Positions 55,958 to 64,000 of a stretch of 64,000 nt of DNA are shown piece by piece; the first letter of the stretch is position 1; each line of letters begins with the position of its first letter. Made by a program: the position numbers and the translations under genes. The notes below the pieces were generated by a model. The model made no database searches. It had not been told where the DNA came from and saw nothing but the letters and a program-made list of their open reading frames with translations. The stretch spans positions 124,001 through 188,000 of the forward strand of contig PAPM01000037.1 in the NCBI GenBank assembly GCA_002708905.1. The letters run 5' to 3'. The DNA comes from Pseudomonadales bacterium (GTDB lineage: Bacteria > Pseudomonadota > Gammaproteobacteria > Pseudomonadales > Ketobacteraceae).

Positions 55958-56851
55958 TTATCGCGCCAGATTTTTCAGTAACTGGCGTAGCGCCCGCCAG
56001 CGATTAATCAATAGTGCGATAAAAATCAATGAGCAGCCGATGAGCTGCTGTGTGGTCATGCTTTCATTGAACCAGAATGCCGCCAGCAGGGATGCCCAAA
56101 TGGGTTCCAGCACCATAATAATGGCGGCGTGGCTGGCACTGGCCATGGATTGAGCAAACGCCTGGATCAAAAAACGGGCCGCACTGGCCAGTAATGCGCT
56201 GGCCAGAATCCAGCCCCAGATATCGGTGCCGATCTGTGGCGGCCAGGGTTCGCGAACAACAGCAACACTGAGGGACACCGCCCCGACCACTGCAAGTTGG
56301 ATCGACGTGAGCGCGAAGGCGGGAATCTGGGCCAGGGCTCGGCTGATAAGATTGAAATGCACCGCAAACAGCGTGGCGGCGACAATAAATAAAATCTGCG
56401 CGTGCTCAAAATGAAAACCGTTGCCTTTGCCCAGCGACAGGCAGGCCAGGCCCGTCACTGCCACCGGCAATGCCAGCCAGGTGCTGCCCTCCGGGGTATC
56501 GCGGAAAATCAGGGTCGCCACCACGGGCACCAGCACCACGCCGAGGCTGGTGATAAAGGCGCCTTCACCGACATGGGTGCTGAGGAACAGTCCGTTCACC
56601 CAGATCATCAGGGCGATGGAAAACAAGGTTCCCATCGCCAGGGACAGGCGCCAGTGAGCCCAGGTCATGCGGCTCAGTTGCGGGATGCACAGGCAGGCCA
56701 GCAGCAACCCCGCGATCAAAAAGCGAATACCGAGGAAGGACAGCGGGGCAATGCCGGTGAGTGCTTCCTTGGAAAATATCCAGCCGAGGGCCGCCAACAC
56801 CGTGACCACCACCAGTAAAGCATCTGAAAGCAGTGTCCTGTCGAGTTTCAT
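55958..56851 (-). CDS. EamA/DMT family inner-membrane transporter
   Basis: 297 residues from the ATG at 56851, which overlaps the stop of the GNAT gene as ATGA. Ten hydrophobic helices form two EamA repeats, the first around LGWIFSKEALTGIAPLSFLG, the second around ILASALLASAARFLIQAFAQ and ending in EPIWASLLAAFWFNE. These proteins export or import small metabolites, and the substrate is unknown. Translational coupling to an acetyltransferase suggests a modified amino compound or drug as the exported molecule (inference). Confidence 0.85.
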   Translation of the reverse strand: MKLDRTLLSDALLVVVTVLAALGWIFSKEALTGIAPLSFLGIRFLIAGLLLACLCIPQLSRMTWAHWRLSLAMGTLFSIALMIWVNGLFLSTHVGEGAFITSLGVVLVPVVATLIFRDTPEGSTWLALPVAVTGLACLSLGKGNGFHFEHAQILFIVAATLFAVHFNLISRALAQIPAFALTSIQLAVVGAVSLSVAVVREPWPPQIGTDIWGWILASALLASAARFLIQAFAQSMASASHAAIIMVLEPIWASLLAAFWFNESMTTQQLIGCSLIFIALLINRWRALRQLLKNLAR

Positions 56852-57432
56852 GGCTGTTGCAGGCGTTCCCTGATGGCCGGCCACTCTTCGGCAATGATGC
56901 TGAAGTAGACCGTATCGCGCAGGTAGTTGTCCCGCACGAACATATGCTTGCGGAACAGACCCTCCCGGGTGGCTCCCAGGCGGGCTATGGCCTGCTGTGA
57001 GCGCTGATTGCGGCTGTCGCACTTCAGCTCCACCCGCACGGCACCCAGGGTGTCGAAAGCATGGCTCAGCAGACACAATTTGGCGGCGGTATTGACGTGA
57101 CTGCGCTGAAAATCCCGCCCCAGCCAGGTATATCCGATTTCCAGGCTGCGGTGGGGGGCGCGGATGCTGAGGTAACGGCTGCTGCCGGCTAGCCGCCCGC
57201 TTTGCAGGTCGCGAATGGCAAAGCTGGTGTGCTCGCCCTGTTCCGCCAGCTGCTGAGCTTCACTGATCCAGGCCTGGGTATCCGCCAGCGAACGGAACTC
57301 TCCCCTGGGCATGTAAAGCCAGTCCGCCGCCTCCTGGCCGATGGCATACAGTGCTTCCGCATGCTCAGGTTGCAGGGGTTCCAGGCGCACACCAGGTCCT
57401 TCCAGGACCAATGGGCTCACAGTAAACGACAT
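56848..57432 (-). CDS. GNAT acetyltransferase (RimJ/RimL type)
   Basis: 194 residues from the ATG at 57432 (MSFTVSPLVLEGPGVRLEPL). A longer in-frame start at 57549 would run through the divergent promoter region. LRPL-like start, LEIGYTWLGRDFQRSHVNTA (acetyl-CoA loop) and VRVELKCDSRNQRSQQAIAR are clear signatures of the Acetyltransf_3 group that modifies amines, including N-terminal residues of ribosomal proteins. It overlaps the EamA gene by 4 nt. Confidence 0.82.
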   Translation of the reverse strand: MSFTVSPLVLEGPGVRLEPLQPEHAEALYAIGQEAADWLYMPRGEFRSLADTQAWISEAQQLAEQGEHTSFAIRDLQSGRLAGSSRYLSIRAPHRSLEIGYTWLGRDFQRSHVNTAAKLCLLSHAFDTLGAVRVELKCDSRNQRSQQAIARLGATREGLFRKHMFVRDNYLRDTVYFSIIAEEWPAIRERLQQP

Positions 57433-57516
57433 AAAGGACTGTCCTTCTGGTGTCGGGGTTGCCGTCGAAAAGGCCAATACAGTAACACAGACCAGTATCC
57501 AAGTGCTTGATTTCCG

Positions 57517-57526
57517 ATTGATCAAT
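57517..57526. promoter_or_regulatory. 10-bp palindrome in the GNAT/LysR divergent region
   Basis: ATTGATCAAT is a perfect palindrome in the 134-bp region between the divergent GNAT and LysR genes. It may form part of a LysR binding site, but the usual T-N11-A arrangement was not clearly resolved. Confidence 0.25.
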
Positions 57527-57566
57527 GCCCTAAGCTGCCGGGGTCGCACAGCAGGCCTGGAACCGC

Positions 57567-58412
57567 ATGGACATCGATCTTCTCAAGACATTTCTGGAAG
57601 TAAACAAGACCCGCCACTTTGGCCGGGCGGCGGATAATCTGTATCTGACACCGGCAGCGGTGAGTGCCCGGGTGCGGCAGTTGGAGCAGATTCTGGGGGT
57701 GGAGTTGTTCATCCGCACCCGTAATAACATCCAGCTGACCCTGGAGGGGGAGCGCCTGTTACCCCATGCGGAAACCATGTTGTTGTCCTGGTCCCGGGCG
57801 TTGCAGGATGTGGCCCTGAAGAGCGATCAGGAGCAGCAGGTGAACGTGGGGACCACCCACAGTCTGTGGAGCTTTGGCTTGCATAAGCAATTATCCAAAC
57901 TGTTTCAGCTGTTGCCGTCGGCGGCCATTCGGGCCATTTCCCATCCCTCCGACCTGCTTACCCGCATGCTGGTGGAGCGGACCCTGGACGTGGCCTTCTT
58001 GCTGGAGCCGCCAACACTGGCGGATTTCAAAGCGGAGAAGATCGGCCAGGTGAAGCTGGTGCTGGTGACCAACTGCCCTGAGCTGAACCATAAAACCGCA
58101 TTCCAGTCCGGCTATGTGTACGTGGATTGGGGGGTGTCGTTTGAGATGTTCCATGCCAAGCGGTTTGGCGATTTACCCAAGCCGGTGCTGCATACCAATA
58201 TGGGGGCCATTGCCCTGGATTATCTGCAGCATCTGGAAGGGGCGGCGTATCTGCCGCACAGTGTACTGGAGCAGGAGCATCCGCGGGCGTTGTATCAAAT
58301 CCAGGGAGCGCCGACGTTTTCCCGGCCATTGTATGCGGTATACCGGTCGTCCAGCGACCGCAAGACCATCGTTGAAGAAGTGGTGGAGTTACTGCAGCCG
58401 TTGGCGGTGTAA
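57567..58412 (+). CDS. LysR-family transcriptional regulator
   Basis: 281 residues. The N-terminal winged HTH (MDIDLLKTFLEVNKTRHFGR, then ADNLYLTPAAVSARVRQLEQ) is followed by a linker helix and a substrate-binding-like sensor domain. It is divergent from the GNAT-EamA operon, which is the common arrangement for a regulator of that operon. The effector is unknown. Confidence 0.9.
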   Translation: MDIDLLKTFLEVNKTRHFGRAADNLYLTPAAVSARVRQLEQILGVELFIRTRNNIQLTLEGERLLPHAETMLLSWSRALQDVALKSDQEQQVNVGTTHSLWSFGLHKQLSKLFQLLPSAAIRAISHPSDLLTRMLVERTLDVAFLLEPPTLADFKAEKIGQVKLVLVTNCPELNHKTAFQSGYVYVDWGVSFEMFHAKRFGDLPKPVLHTNMGAIALDYLQHLEGAAYLPHSVLEQEHPRALYQIQGAPTFSRPLYAVYRSSSDRKTIVEEVVELLQPLAV

Positions 58413-58426
58413 AGAGGTCCCGGCGC

Positions 58427-58618
58427 TTAGTCCAGCCAGGACATATCCAGGTCGTCGATTTCCGCCCGCAGGCGTTTCATTTCCATGCGGTCTTCCAATT
58501 TACGGCGGATGTCCAGCTTCTGCTTGCGGGACAGTTGAGGTTCGTCCAGGTTGGATACTGCGGAATCGTCTTCTTCGAAGATGTCTTCATCCCAGTCTGA
58601 TGTTGCCGAATTGCTCAT
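58427..58618 (-). CDS. Small acidic PA3496-family protein
   Basis: 63 residues from the ATG at 58618. An acidic N-terminal half (DWDEDIFEEDDSAVSNLDEP) is followed by a basic helix SRKQKLDIRRKLEDRMEMKR and an acidic end. The charge pattern fits the short PA3496 family described as putative envelope integrity proteins in Pseudomonas, but the match was made by eye. It is convergent with the LysR gene. Confidence 0.55.
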   Translation of the reverse strand: MSNSATSDWDEDIFEEDDSAVSNLDEPQLSRKQKLDIRRKLEDRMEMKRLRAEIDDLDMSWLD

Positions 58619-58787
58619 GTTAAACCTCAGTGACGAAAAGGCGTATTCGTTCAGGCGTAATAATCCGGAAATTGCATAGAACGGCTCCTGGCCGCTGCAA
58701 ACATGCGCATTAGAAAACACGCCCGCGCCATTAGAACAGCAAAAAATATTTGTTCTGAGGTTAAGTTTTATTAAATATATTGAACGC

Positions 58788-59168
58788 TCAAAAACCCGTC
58801 TGGCTGTAGACGCAGTCCTCGATGAACAGACTTTTATCTTCCCCTTCCAGCCCTGATTCCTGGGCCCACTGCTGGCAGTTGGCGCGGGCTTCTTTCACCA
58901 TCGCTGCTTGTTCACTGTCCATGGGTGGTGCTTCGTAGGCTGGTTCGGAGTAGGCGGGTTCCGTCTGCTGGTAGGGTTCTTCCACATAGGAATCCTCGTA
59001 CGTCTCTTCTTGATAGGACTCCTCCTGATAAGTCTCTTCCTGGTAGGTTTCCTCCTGATACGTCTCCTCGTATACAGGCTCCTCGTATTCAGGTTCATTG
59101 GCCAGCGCAGACTGGGCGCAGACTAGACTCACCACTAAGAGGCGAAGGGAAAAACGATTAACAAGCAC
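58788..59168 (-). CDS. Secreted protein with YQEET tandem repeats
   Basis: 126 residues from a GTG at 59168 with GGGAGTG upstream; this gives the signal peptide MLVNRFSLRLLVVSLVCAQS, then ALA. The mature part begins NEPEYEEPVYEE and has at least five copies of a five-residue YQEET/YQEES unit encoded by a 15-bp tandem repeat at about 58985-59060. The C-terminus has two Cys that could form a disulfide (NCQQWAQESG, EDCVYSQ). It is probably periplasmic and acidic. Function is unknown. The repeat number may vary between strains. Confidence 0.65.
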   Translation of the reverse strand: MLVNRFSLRLLVVSLVCAQSALANEPEYEEPVYEETYQEETYQEETYQEESYQEETYEDSYVEEPYQQTEPAYSEPAYEAPPMDSEQAAMVKEARANCQQWAQESGLEGEDKSLFIEDCVYSQTGF

Positions 59169-59288
59169 GGTATCACTCCCGGGGTACAGCTTCTGGCATT
59201 CATTCTGGACGCTGCCCCCGGGTATGTGTATCAAAAAACCTGATTCGTGATGGATAAAAATTTTTGACGATAAGGTCCGTTGTTAAGA

Positions 59289-60305
59289 TTAGCCGTTGGA
59301 TTTCTCCACCGGGCGGTACCAGTGGGCCCACCAGGCAAACGCAGATACGCCGCGGGTCTGGATCCAGACTTTGCCTTTACCCTTGAAACGGCAGACAAAA
59401 CCTTCACCTGAGAAGAACAGGGACTTGTAGCCGCCGACCTTGGTGATGTTGTACTCCAGGCCGTCGGTGAAGGCCACGATATTGCCGGTGTCCACCACGT
59501 AGTCCTCTTCCACATCCACCTCGATCAAGGCGCCGTAGGTGTTGAACCAAAGGTCGCCCTGGCCGCTGGCCCGGATCAGGAAAAGGCTTTCGCCGGAGAA
59601 GAAGCCCTTGGCCAAACCCTGCCACTTGGATTCGATTTCCACGCCCATGGTGGAGGCAACGAAGGCAGAGTTCTGCAGGTACACGATGTTATTGTCCAGA
59701 TAAAGATGGGTCATGTCCCCGGGTGAGCCCGGAGCGATGCCGATCTCACCGGGACCACCTTCAGCGGTGAACTCGTTAATGAAGATGGATTCACCGGTGA
59801 GAAAACGGCTGAAGCCGCCGCGGAATTTGGTCTTCATCTTCATGTGGGTATCCATGGTGGCCATGGAGGAGGCTTCCACTTTCAGAGTTTCATTGGCCGG
59901 TACTTTCACGGTGAGGAAGGCATAGTCCGGTCGGCCTTCAATGGTGAACTGATATCCCCTGGGGTCCGGCTCCTGGGCTTCCATGGTAGGTGAGCCTGTC
60001 GGTGCAGAGTAGGGTTGCGCAGGGCCGTCTTCAGCCACGGCCACCGGCTCGTCAAAATCCAGGGCGATTTCATCCGATAAGGGTGGATCAATCACCGCAA
60101 TGGCCCCGATTTGCTCCAGTGCTTTCTGGAACTTGATAGCGGTCTGCTCATCCACCCCTTTCTTGATGGTGACGTTGCCGTTGTTGAAGATGGATTCCGC
60201 TTTTTCCTCATCGATCTTGGCCATTTTGGCGAAGGCCTGGATCACACTTTCCCGTTGGGCGTAGGGGCTGATTTCACCGGTTACATTCACATTATATGTG
60301 GTCAT
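59289..60305 (-). CDS. AIM24 family protein with N-terminal extension
   Basis: 338 residues. An N-terminal module of about 75 residues (MTTYNVNVTGEISPYAQRES, then AKIDEEKAESIFNNG) resembles a peptidylprolyl-isomerase-like or helical bundle region found on some AIM24 proteins. A linker is followed by the AIM24/TIGR00266 beta-barrel domain (about 110-335), with VPANETLKVEASSMATMDTH and YVVDTGNIVAFTDGLEYNIT. It is the last gene of an operon with two other AIM24 proteins, separated by 11 bp. The function of bacterial AIM24 is unknown. Confidence 0.85.
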   Translation of the reverse strand: MTTYNVNVTGEISPYAQRESVIQAFAKMAKIDEEKAESIFNNGNVTIKKGVDEQTAIKFQKALEQIGAIAVIDPPLSDEIALDFDEPVAVAEDGPAQPYSAPTGSPTMEAQEPDPRGYQFTIEGRPDYAFLTVKVPANETLKVEASSMATMDTHMKMKTKFRGGFSRFLTGESIFINEFTAEGGPGEIGIAPGSPGDMTHLYLDNNIVYLQNSAFVASTMGVEIESKWQGLAKGFFSGESLFLIRASGQGDLWFNTYGALIEVDVEEDYVVDTGNIVAFTDGLEYNITKVGGYKSLFFSGEGFVCRFKGKGKVWIQTRGVSAFAWWAHWYRPVEKSNG

Positions 60306-60316
60306 GGGAGAGCCTC

Positions 60317-61000
60317 CTAAACTCGGCGCGGACGCAGTCCGCTGGTGAGGGACTGGCCGAAGCTGATGGGGTTATGGGATTGGCACCACACAGTGCCCTT
60401 GCCGCTGAATTTACACACCAGGCCTTCACCGCCCATCATGGAGTGCAACCAGCTGGAACCGGCTTTGGTGATGCTGAAATTCAGGGTTTCGTTGAAGGCA
60501 ACGATGTGGCCGGTATCGACGATGTATTCACCGTCCACCTGGACCGGGTAGATGGCACCAAAGGAGGAAACAATGACTTTGCCTTTGCCTTTCAGGTTGA
60601 CCCAGAACACGCTCTCGCCGGAGAACACTGATTTGAAGCCCTGCCAGCCCAGGTCGATTTCAATGCCGTCCTCGCAGGCCAGGAACGAACTGCCCTGCAC
60701 AATCAGACTGTCGTGGTCCAATTCCATCACTTCCATATCCCCCGCAAGGGTGGTGCCCAGCCAGACTTCACCAGCCTTGCCCTGGGGCTCGAAATGGTTG
60801 AGGAACAGGGATTCACCCGCCACCATGCGCTTGATGGCTTTCATGATGCTGCCACTTTTCTTTTTATGGGTCGTGGTAGTGATGTCCATGTTGCCGCTCA
60901 TGGCAATCATGGCACCGGATTCAGCGGTGCAGCTTTCTCCGGGTTGCAAGACCACCTTGGCCGCCGTATTACCGGGGCGATTCACCAATTCAATGTCCAT
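60317..61000 (-). CDS. AIM24 family protein
   Basis: 227 residues, consisting of the AIM24 domain only: LQPGESCTAESGAMIAMSGN, MVAGESLFLNHF, YIVDTGHIVAFNETLNFSIT and GGEGLVCKFSGKGTVWCQSH. The conserved Glu-Ser turn and the final strands are intact. Second of three paralogs in the operon, with 11-bp gaps on both sides. Confidence 0.88.
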   Translation of the reverse strand: MDIELVNRPGNTAAKVVLQPGESCTAESGAMIAMSGNMDITTTTHKKKSGSIMKAIKRMVAGESLFLNHFEPQGKAGEVWLGTTLAGDMEVMELDHDSLIVQGSSFLACEDGIEIDLGWQGFKSVFSGESVFWVNLKGKGKVIVSSFGAIYPVQVDGEYIVDTGHIVAFNETLNFSITKAGSSWLHSMMGGEGLVCKFSGKGTVWCQSHNPISFGQSLTSGLRPRRV

Positions 61001-61011
61001 GGTCAGGCTCC

Positions 61012-61674
61012 TTATGGCAGACGGGGGTTGATCCAGCTGGTAATGCCGGAAATGCTGCGGGATTGAATAACGATTTTGCCTTTGCCAACCACCCGGGTTA
61101 CCAGACCTTCTCCGCCGAACAGGCTGGAGAAAATGCCACCGGCCAATTGCAACTTCAGTTTGATGCTGGGGTCGTAGGCCACCAGATGGCTGGTATCCAC
61201 GATGTACTCGCCGTCGATTTCCCGGTCCAGCAAGGCGCCGAAGGCGCCGTACCAGACTTTTCCAGTTCCACTCACTGCAATTCGGAACAGCCCTTCCCGG
61301 GCAATCCAGGAAATCAGTCCGGCGAACTTTACACCCACTTTGACCCCTTCGCTGCAGGCCAGGAACGCGCCCGGCTGCATGTACAGGGTTTCATCTTTGA
61401 GTTCCAGCTCGCGTACTTCGCCGGGTGTGGGCTGCACGATCGTCATGCGGCGAGGACCATCGGTATGATTGCTGAAGTCATTGATGAACAGGGTTTCCCC
61501 GCCCAGAAACTTGCGTATCAAACCCACGAAGAAACCACCATTGAAGCGGGAGCGCAGTTCAATGTCGGCGTCCATGCTGGACATGGCATCGGATTCCGTG
61601 GTGATGGTTTCCCCAGGCTCCAGTTCCACATCTATGTAGGAAAAGGCGGGTTGGCCCTTGATTTCCGTTTTCAT
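61012..61674 (-). CDS. AIM24 family protein
   Basis: 220 residues. LEPGETITTESDAMSSMDAD, FLGGETLFINDFSN, YIVDTSHLVAYDPSIKLKLQ and GGEGLVTRVVGKGKIVIQSR mark the domain. It is the first of three AIM24 paralogs and overlaps the M48 peptidase gene by 4 nt, so production is coupled to the protease. Confidence 0.88.
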   Translation of the reverse strand: MKTEIKGQPAFSYIDVELEPGETITTESDAMSSMDADIELRSRFNGGFFVGLIRKFLGGETLFINDFSNHTDGPRRMTIVQPTPGEVRELELKDETLYMQPGAFLACSEGVKVGVKFAGLISWIAREGLFRIAVSGTGKVWYGAFGALLDREIDGEYIVDTSHLVAYDPSIKLKLQLAGGIFSSLFGGEGLVTRVVGKGKIVIQSRSISGITSWINPRLP

Positions 61675-62837
61675 TCTTGTTGGTCCTCTTCGGCTACGAA
61701 CAGTTTTACCCGTTCTTTTAATGCTTCAAATTCGGTTTGCAGATCCCGTTCCCGCTGATGGGGCAGGGCATCAATACGCTGGCGCAGATTTTCAATGCGG
61801 TCTTCGGTGGCCGGGTGGGTACTGAGAAACTTTAACGTGGTTTCCATGGCTTCGCTGTTTTCTTCGCCCGCCATGGTTTCCACTTTTTCCTGTTCCAGCG
61901 CCCGCAGTTTTTCGAAGAATGTCACCAGGCCTTCCGGGTTGATCGCCGCACGATGCAACAGTGCCAGGCCCTCTTCATCCGCCTCTGATTCAAAGCCGCG
62001 GGAATAGCTCTGATTAATCAGGAAGGGAGCAGCGTCGGCCATCACGGCCAGCAAACCGGTCATATCCCCCAGCATGGCATTGATGGTGAGGTAGACACCG
62101 GCGGTACCCATGATATTGCGCACACTGTGTTGTTCCGTCACATGGGCAATTTCGTGGGCCACCACGCCCAATACTTCATCGGCGGAATCCGCCTTCAGGA
62201 TCAGCCCGCTGTTAATCACGATATAGCCGCCAGGCAGGGCAAATGCGTTTACCTGTTCGTCCCGGCTGATGTGAAAGCGATATTGGTAGCGGTCGTTGTT
62301 GAGATTATCCAGCAGTGGTTGCACCAAAGGTGTTAACAAGCGGTCGGTGTCCTCCTGGTCCAGAAATTCCTGGCCGAGGGTGTATTGCTCAAAGGCCGTT
62401 TCTCCCAGGGACTCTTCCCACTCAGCGGGCACATGAGGCGCCAACACGCCGGTAATGCTGTCCATAAACAGGATGATGCACAGGGGGATGGCGATCAGTA
62501 ACGCACCCACCGAACCAAAGATACCCCAGGCCAGGCGTTTGGTATTGCGGGCTTTTTTGACCTGCTGTTGCACGACTGGATCATTGTGCAGCGCGGGATG
62601 CTTGAGAATGCTCAGGTCTGAGGTATACAGATTCCACTCCGGATGGGACGGGTGGCTGATAAACAACAGGCGATCACTGGCACCACCCAGTTTGAATTGG
62701 GCGCCGCTGATACTGAAACGCACCTGGCCATTGTCATTTTCAAACTGCACGTGGACGTCGGTGAGGGAAATTACCCCGGAGGCTTTGCCGTTGTTGAACG
62801 ACTCATGAAAGGCATGGCCGGCATAGGAAGCTGTCAT
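61671..62837 (-). CDS. Membrane-bound M48 family metalloprotease
   Basis: 388 residues. The zinc site VVAHEIAHVTEQH (HExxH) and downstream ESEADEEGL complete the M48 signature. It begins with a beta-rich cytoplasmic-like domain (1-100), then one membrane helix (WGIFGSVGALLIAIPLCIILF), then the peptidase domain. This layout differs from HtpX and fits M48 proteins with an extra N-terminal domain. It likely degrades misfolded membrane or envelope proteins. It lies 3 bp after the DUF4136 gene and overlaps an AIM24 gene. Confidence 0.88.
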   Translation of the reverse strand: MTASYAGHAFHESFNNGKASGVISLTDVHVQFENDNGQVRFSISGAQFKLGGASDRLLFISHPSHPEWNLYTSDLSILKHPALHNDPVVQQQVKKARNTKRLAWGIFGSVGALLIAIPLCIILFMDSITGVLAPHVPAEWEESLGETAFEQYTLGQEFLDQEDTDRLLTPLVQPLLDNLNNDRYQYRFHISRDEQVNAFALPGGYIVINSGLILKADSADEVLGVVAHEIAHVTEQHSVRNIMGTAGVYLTINAMLGDMTGLLAVMADAAPFLINQSYSRGFESEADEEGLALLHRAAINPEGLVTFFEKLRALEQEKVETMAGEENSEAMETTLKFLSTHPATEDRIENLRQRIDALPHQRERDLQTEFEALKERVKLFVAEEDQQE

Positions 62838-62840
62838 GGA

Positions 62841-63446
62841 TTAGCCTTTCAATATCGGCAGCGGACGCAACAGGCTGCGGATGATGTAATCAAAACGCTG
62901 GTCGCGCTCTTCACCGGTTAACTCCTGGGAGGTAAACACCTGCACCACCGCCCGCCAGTCGGTGTATTGGGTGTCGGGGTCCACCAGCATCAGCAGCAGA
63001 CTGCCTTTCTCATACTTTTGGCTATGGCTTACCAGGCCGGGTTCAAAGCCCAGCACATCCCTCAGTTGCTGTTCATTCAGTTCATTGCCCATCACGATCA
63101 GGCCGTGAATCAGGTAGTCGGGCTGCTGTCCCAAGGGGGTGAAGGCATAACCCTTGGCCACCAGCTGACTGTCGATCTTGGCTTTGAGGTCGTCCACCAA
63201 CGCCTGGGGCACAGTGATGCCTTCGGGGGCATGGACAGTGATGCTGTCTTTCCAGGCGACGGTTTCCCCGGGTCTGGGGGCGAATTCCGGGGCGCTGGTG
63301 GACACCACAGAGGTTTGGCGCAGAGCCGGATTGATCGATTCCGCTGGTTGTTCCACCACGCAACCGCTGTTGAGCAGGGTCAGTATTGCAATGCCGGCGG
63401 GGAGAGCAATGCGTGGGAAAAATGAATTCAGCATTCGGGTCCTCAT
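62841..63446 (-). CDS. DUF4136 lipoprotein
   Basis: 201 residues. A lipoprotein signal (LPAGIAILTLLNSGC) precedes a DUF4136 domain with GYAFTPLGQQPDYLIHGLIV and a Q/DW-rich end. The upstream frame begins MRTRMLNSFFPRI, and an internal Met (MLNSFF) is a possible start. It is first in an operon with M48 and three AIM24 genes, with a 3-bp gap. It is probably an outer-membrane or periplasmic partner of the system. Function is unknown. Confidence 0.75.
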   Translation of the reverse strand: MRTRMLNSFFPRIALPAGIAILTLLNSGCVVEQPAESINPALRQTSVVSTSAPEFAPRPGETVAWKDSITVHAPEGITVPQALVDDLKAKIDSQLVAKGYAFTPLGQQPDYLIHGLIVMGNELNEQQLRDVLGFEPGLVSHSQKYEKGSLLLMLVDPDTQYTDWRAVVQVFTSQELTGEERDQRFDYIIRSLLRPLPILKG

Positions 63447-63586
63447 TTCTTTTGTGGTCTTTCAGTTTATCGTGTGCAGCGGCCAACAGTAGAGCCGGTA
63501 GTGTTATGATACGGATCTTATTGTCGAATTATGTAGGACATGTGCCTGCCACGTGATCTGTTTCAAGACTGTAAAGAGAGTCTAGC

Positions 63587-64000
63587 ATGTTGAAATATAG
63601 AATTATTCCTGTGACCCCCTTTGACCAGAACTGTTCCCTGATCTGGTGTGATGAAACCATGCAGGGGGCCGTCGTGGATCCCGGTGGTGATCTGGACCGA
63701 GTCTACGCTGCCGTCAAGGCGGAGGGTGTGACCCTCGACAAAATTTTGCTGACCCACGCGCATATTGACCATGCCGGTGCCACGGCCGATCTGTCAGATG
63801 AACAATCTTTGCCCATTATCGGCCCTCATCAGGGGGACGATTACTGGATCCAGGGCTTGGCCGAGCAGGGTAAGATGTTCGGTTTCAAGGAAGCCCGGGT
63901 GTTCGAACCTACTCAGTGGCTGCAGGATGGCGAATCGGTGCAGGTGGGCAATGTGACCCTCAGCGTTTTGCATTGTCCGGGTCATACTCCGGGCCATGTA
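63587..64000 (+). CDS. Glyoxalase-II-like metallo-beta-lactamase hydrolase (partial)
   Basis: The first 138 residues are inside the window, starting at the ATG at 63587. MLKYRIIPVTPFDQNCSLIW, VVDPGGDLDRV, THAHIDHAG (HxHxDH) and HCPGHTPGHV follow the YcbL/GloB-type fold of a zinc hydrolase acting on S-lactoylglutathione or similar thioesters. The C-terminal part is outside the window. It is divergent from the DUF4136 operon. Confidence 0.85.
   Translation, partial: MLKYRIIPVTPFDQNCSLIWCDETMQGAVVDPGGDLDRVYAAVKAEGVTLDKILLTHAHIDHAGATADLSDEQSLPIIGPHQGDDYWIQGLAEQGKMFGFKEARVFEPTQWLQDGESVQVGNVTLSVLHCPGHTPGHV

Overview
The window reads as a chromosome segment of a free-living gammaproteobacterium of the Pseudomonadales/Oceanospirillales type. 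The order nudF, yqiB, cpdA, yqiA, parE, with waaA and thiC next to it, is the gammaproteobacterial arrangement. The single-gene fused acyl-CoA carboxylase, secreted penicillin-acylase-like and PhoD-like hydrolases and diguanylate cyclases suit a marine or soil, lipid-using bacterium. I cannot name the genus from sequence alone.

Left flank (1-9427): two glycosyltransferases, waaA (Kdo transferase), thiC, and the nudF-yqiB-cpdA-yqiA-parE run. A CRP/Vfr-like site and a second palindrome lie upstream of cpdA.

Mobile region (9434-37630): a complete Tn7-like transposon of 28,197 bp sits 6 bp after the parE stop codon. Its boundaries are visible directly: TGT...ACA termini, matching terminal sequences, arrays of about 21-bp TnsB-type sites (three abutting at the parE end, at least four spaced at the far end) and a 5-bp target duplication AGAGA. 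It encodes TnsA, TnsB (DD35E), TnsC and a short TniQ as one overlapping operon near the parE end. A longer TnsD-like TniQ protein lies at the other end and is the best candidate for recognising parE. Cargo: (a) a DUF2384 antitoxin-like gene without a visible toxin; (b) an operon of an Xre regulator, a membrane protein and a protein resembling the replication-terminus protein Tus; (c) a six-gene operon matching the methylation-associated defence system (MADS: HTH, adenine methyltransferase, specificity subunit, NERD/double-kinase/ATPase, MAD7, nuclease-like/HerA-like ATPase), in which the place expected for mad3/mad4 is taken by a 58-61 codon gene overlapping both neighbours by 4 nt; (d) an Xre regulator followed by an uncharacterised protein with two zinc ribbons and a C-terminal HEPN-type Rx4H motif; (e) a complete type I Thoeris pair thsA-thsB. 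The element is therefore a mobile defence island.

Right flank (37645-64000): ordinary chromosome. It holds a chloramphenicol-phosphotransferase-like protein convergent with parE, an ankyrin protein, a CopD-like membrane protein, the fused acyl-CoA carboxylase, a queuosine-precursor transporter, GNAT and VOC proteins, a membrane-anchored alpha/beta hydrolase and two tandem paralogous diguanylate cyclases. Beyond these are a penicillin acylase lipoprotein, a PhoD-like phosphatase, a metallo-beta-lactamase-fold lactonase-like lipoprotein, slyX, a GNAT-EamA pair divergent from a LysR regulator, small envelope proteins, and a five-gene operon of DUF4136 lipoprotein, M48 protease and three AIM24 paralogs. 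The window ends inside a glyoxalase-II-like hydrolase. No rRNA, tRNA or CRISPR array was seen, and no gene-free stretch exceeds 300 bases.
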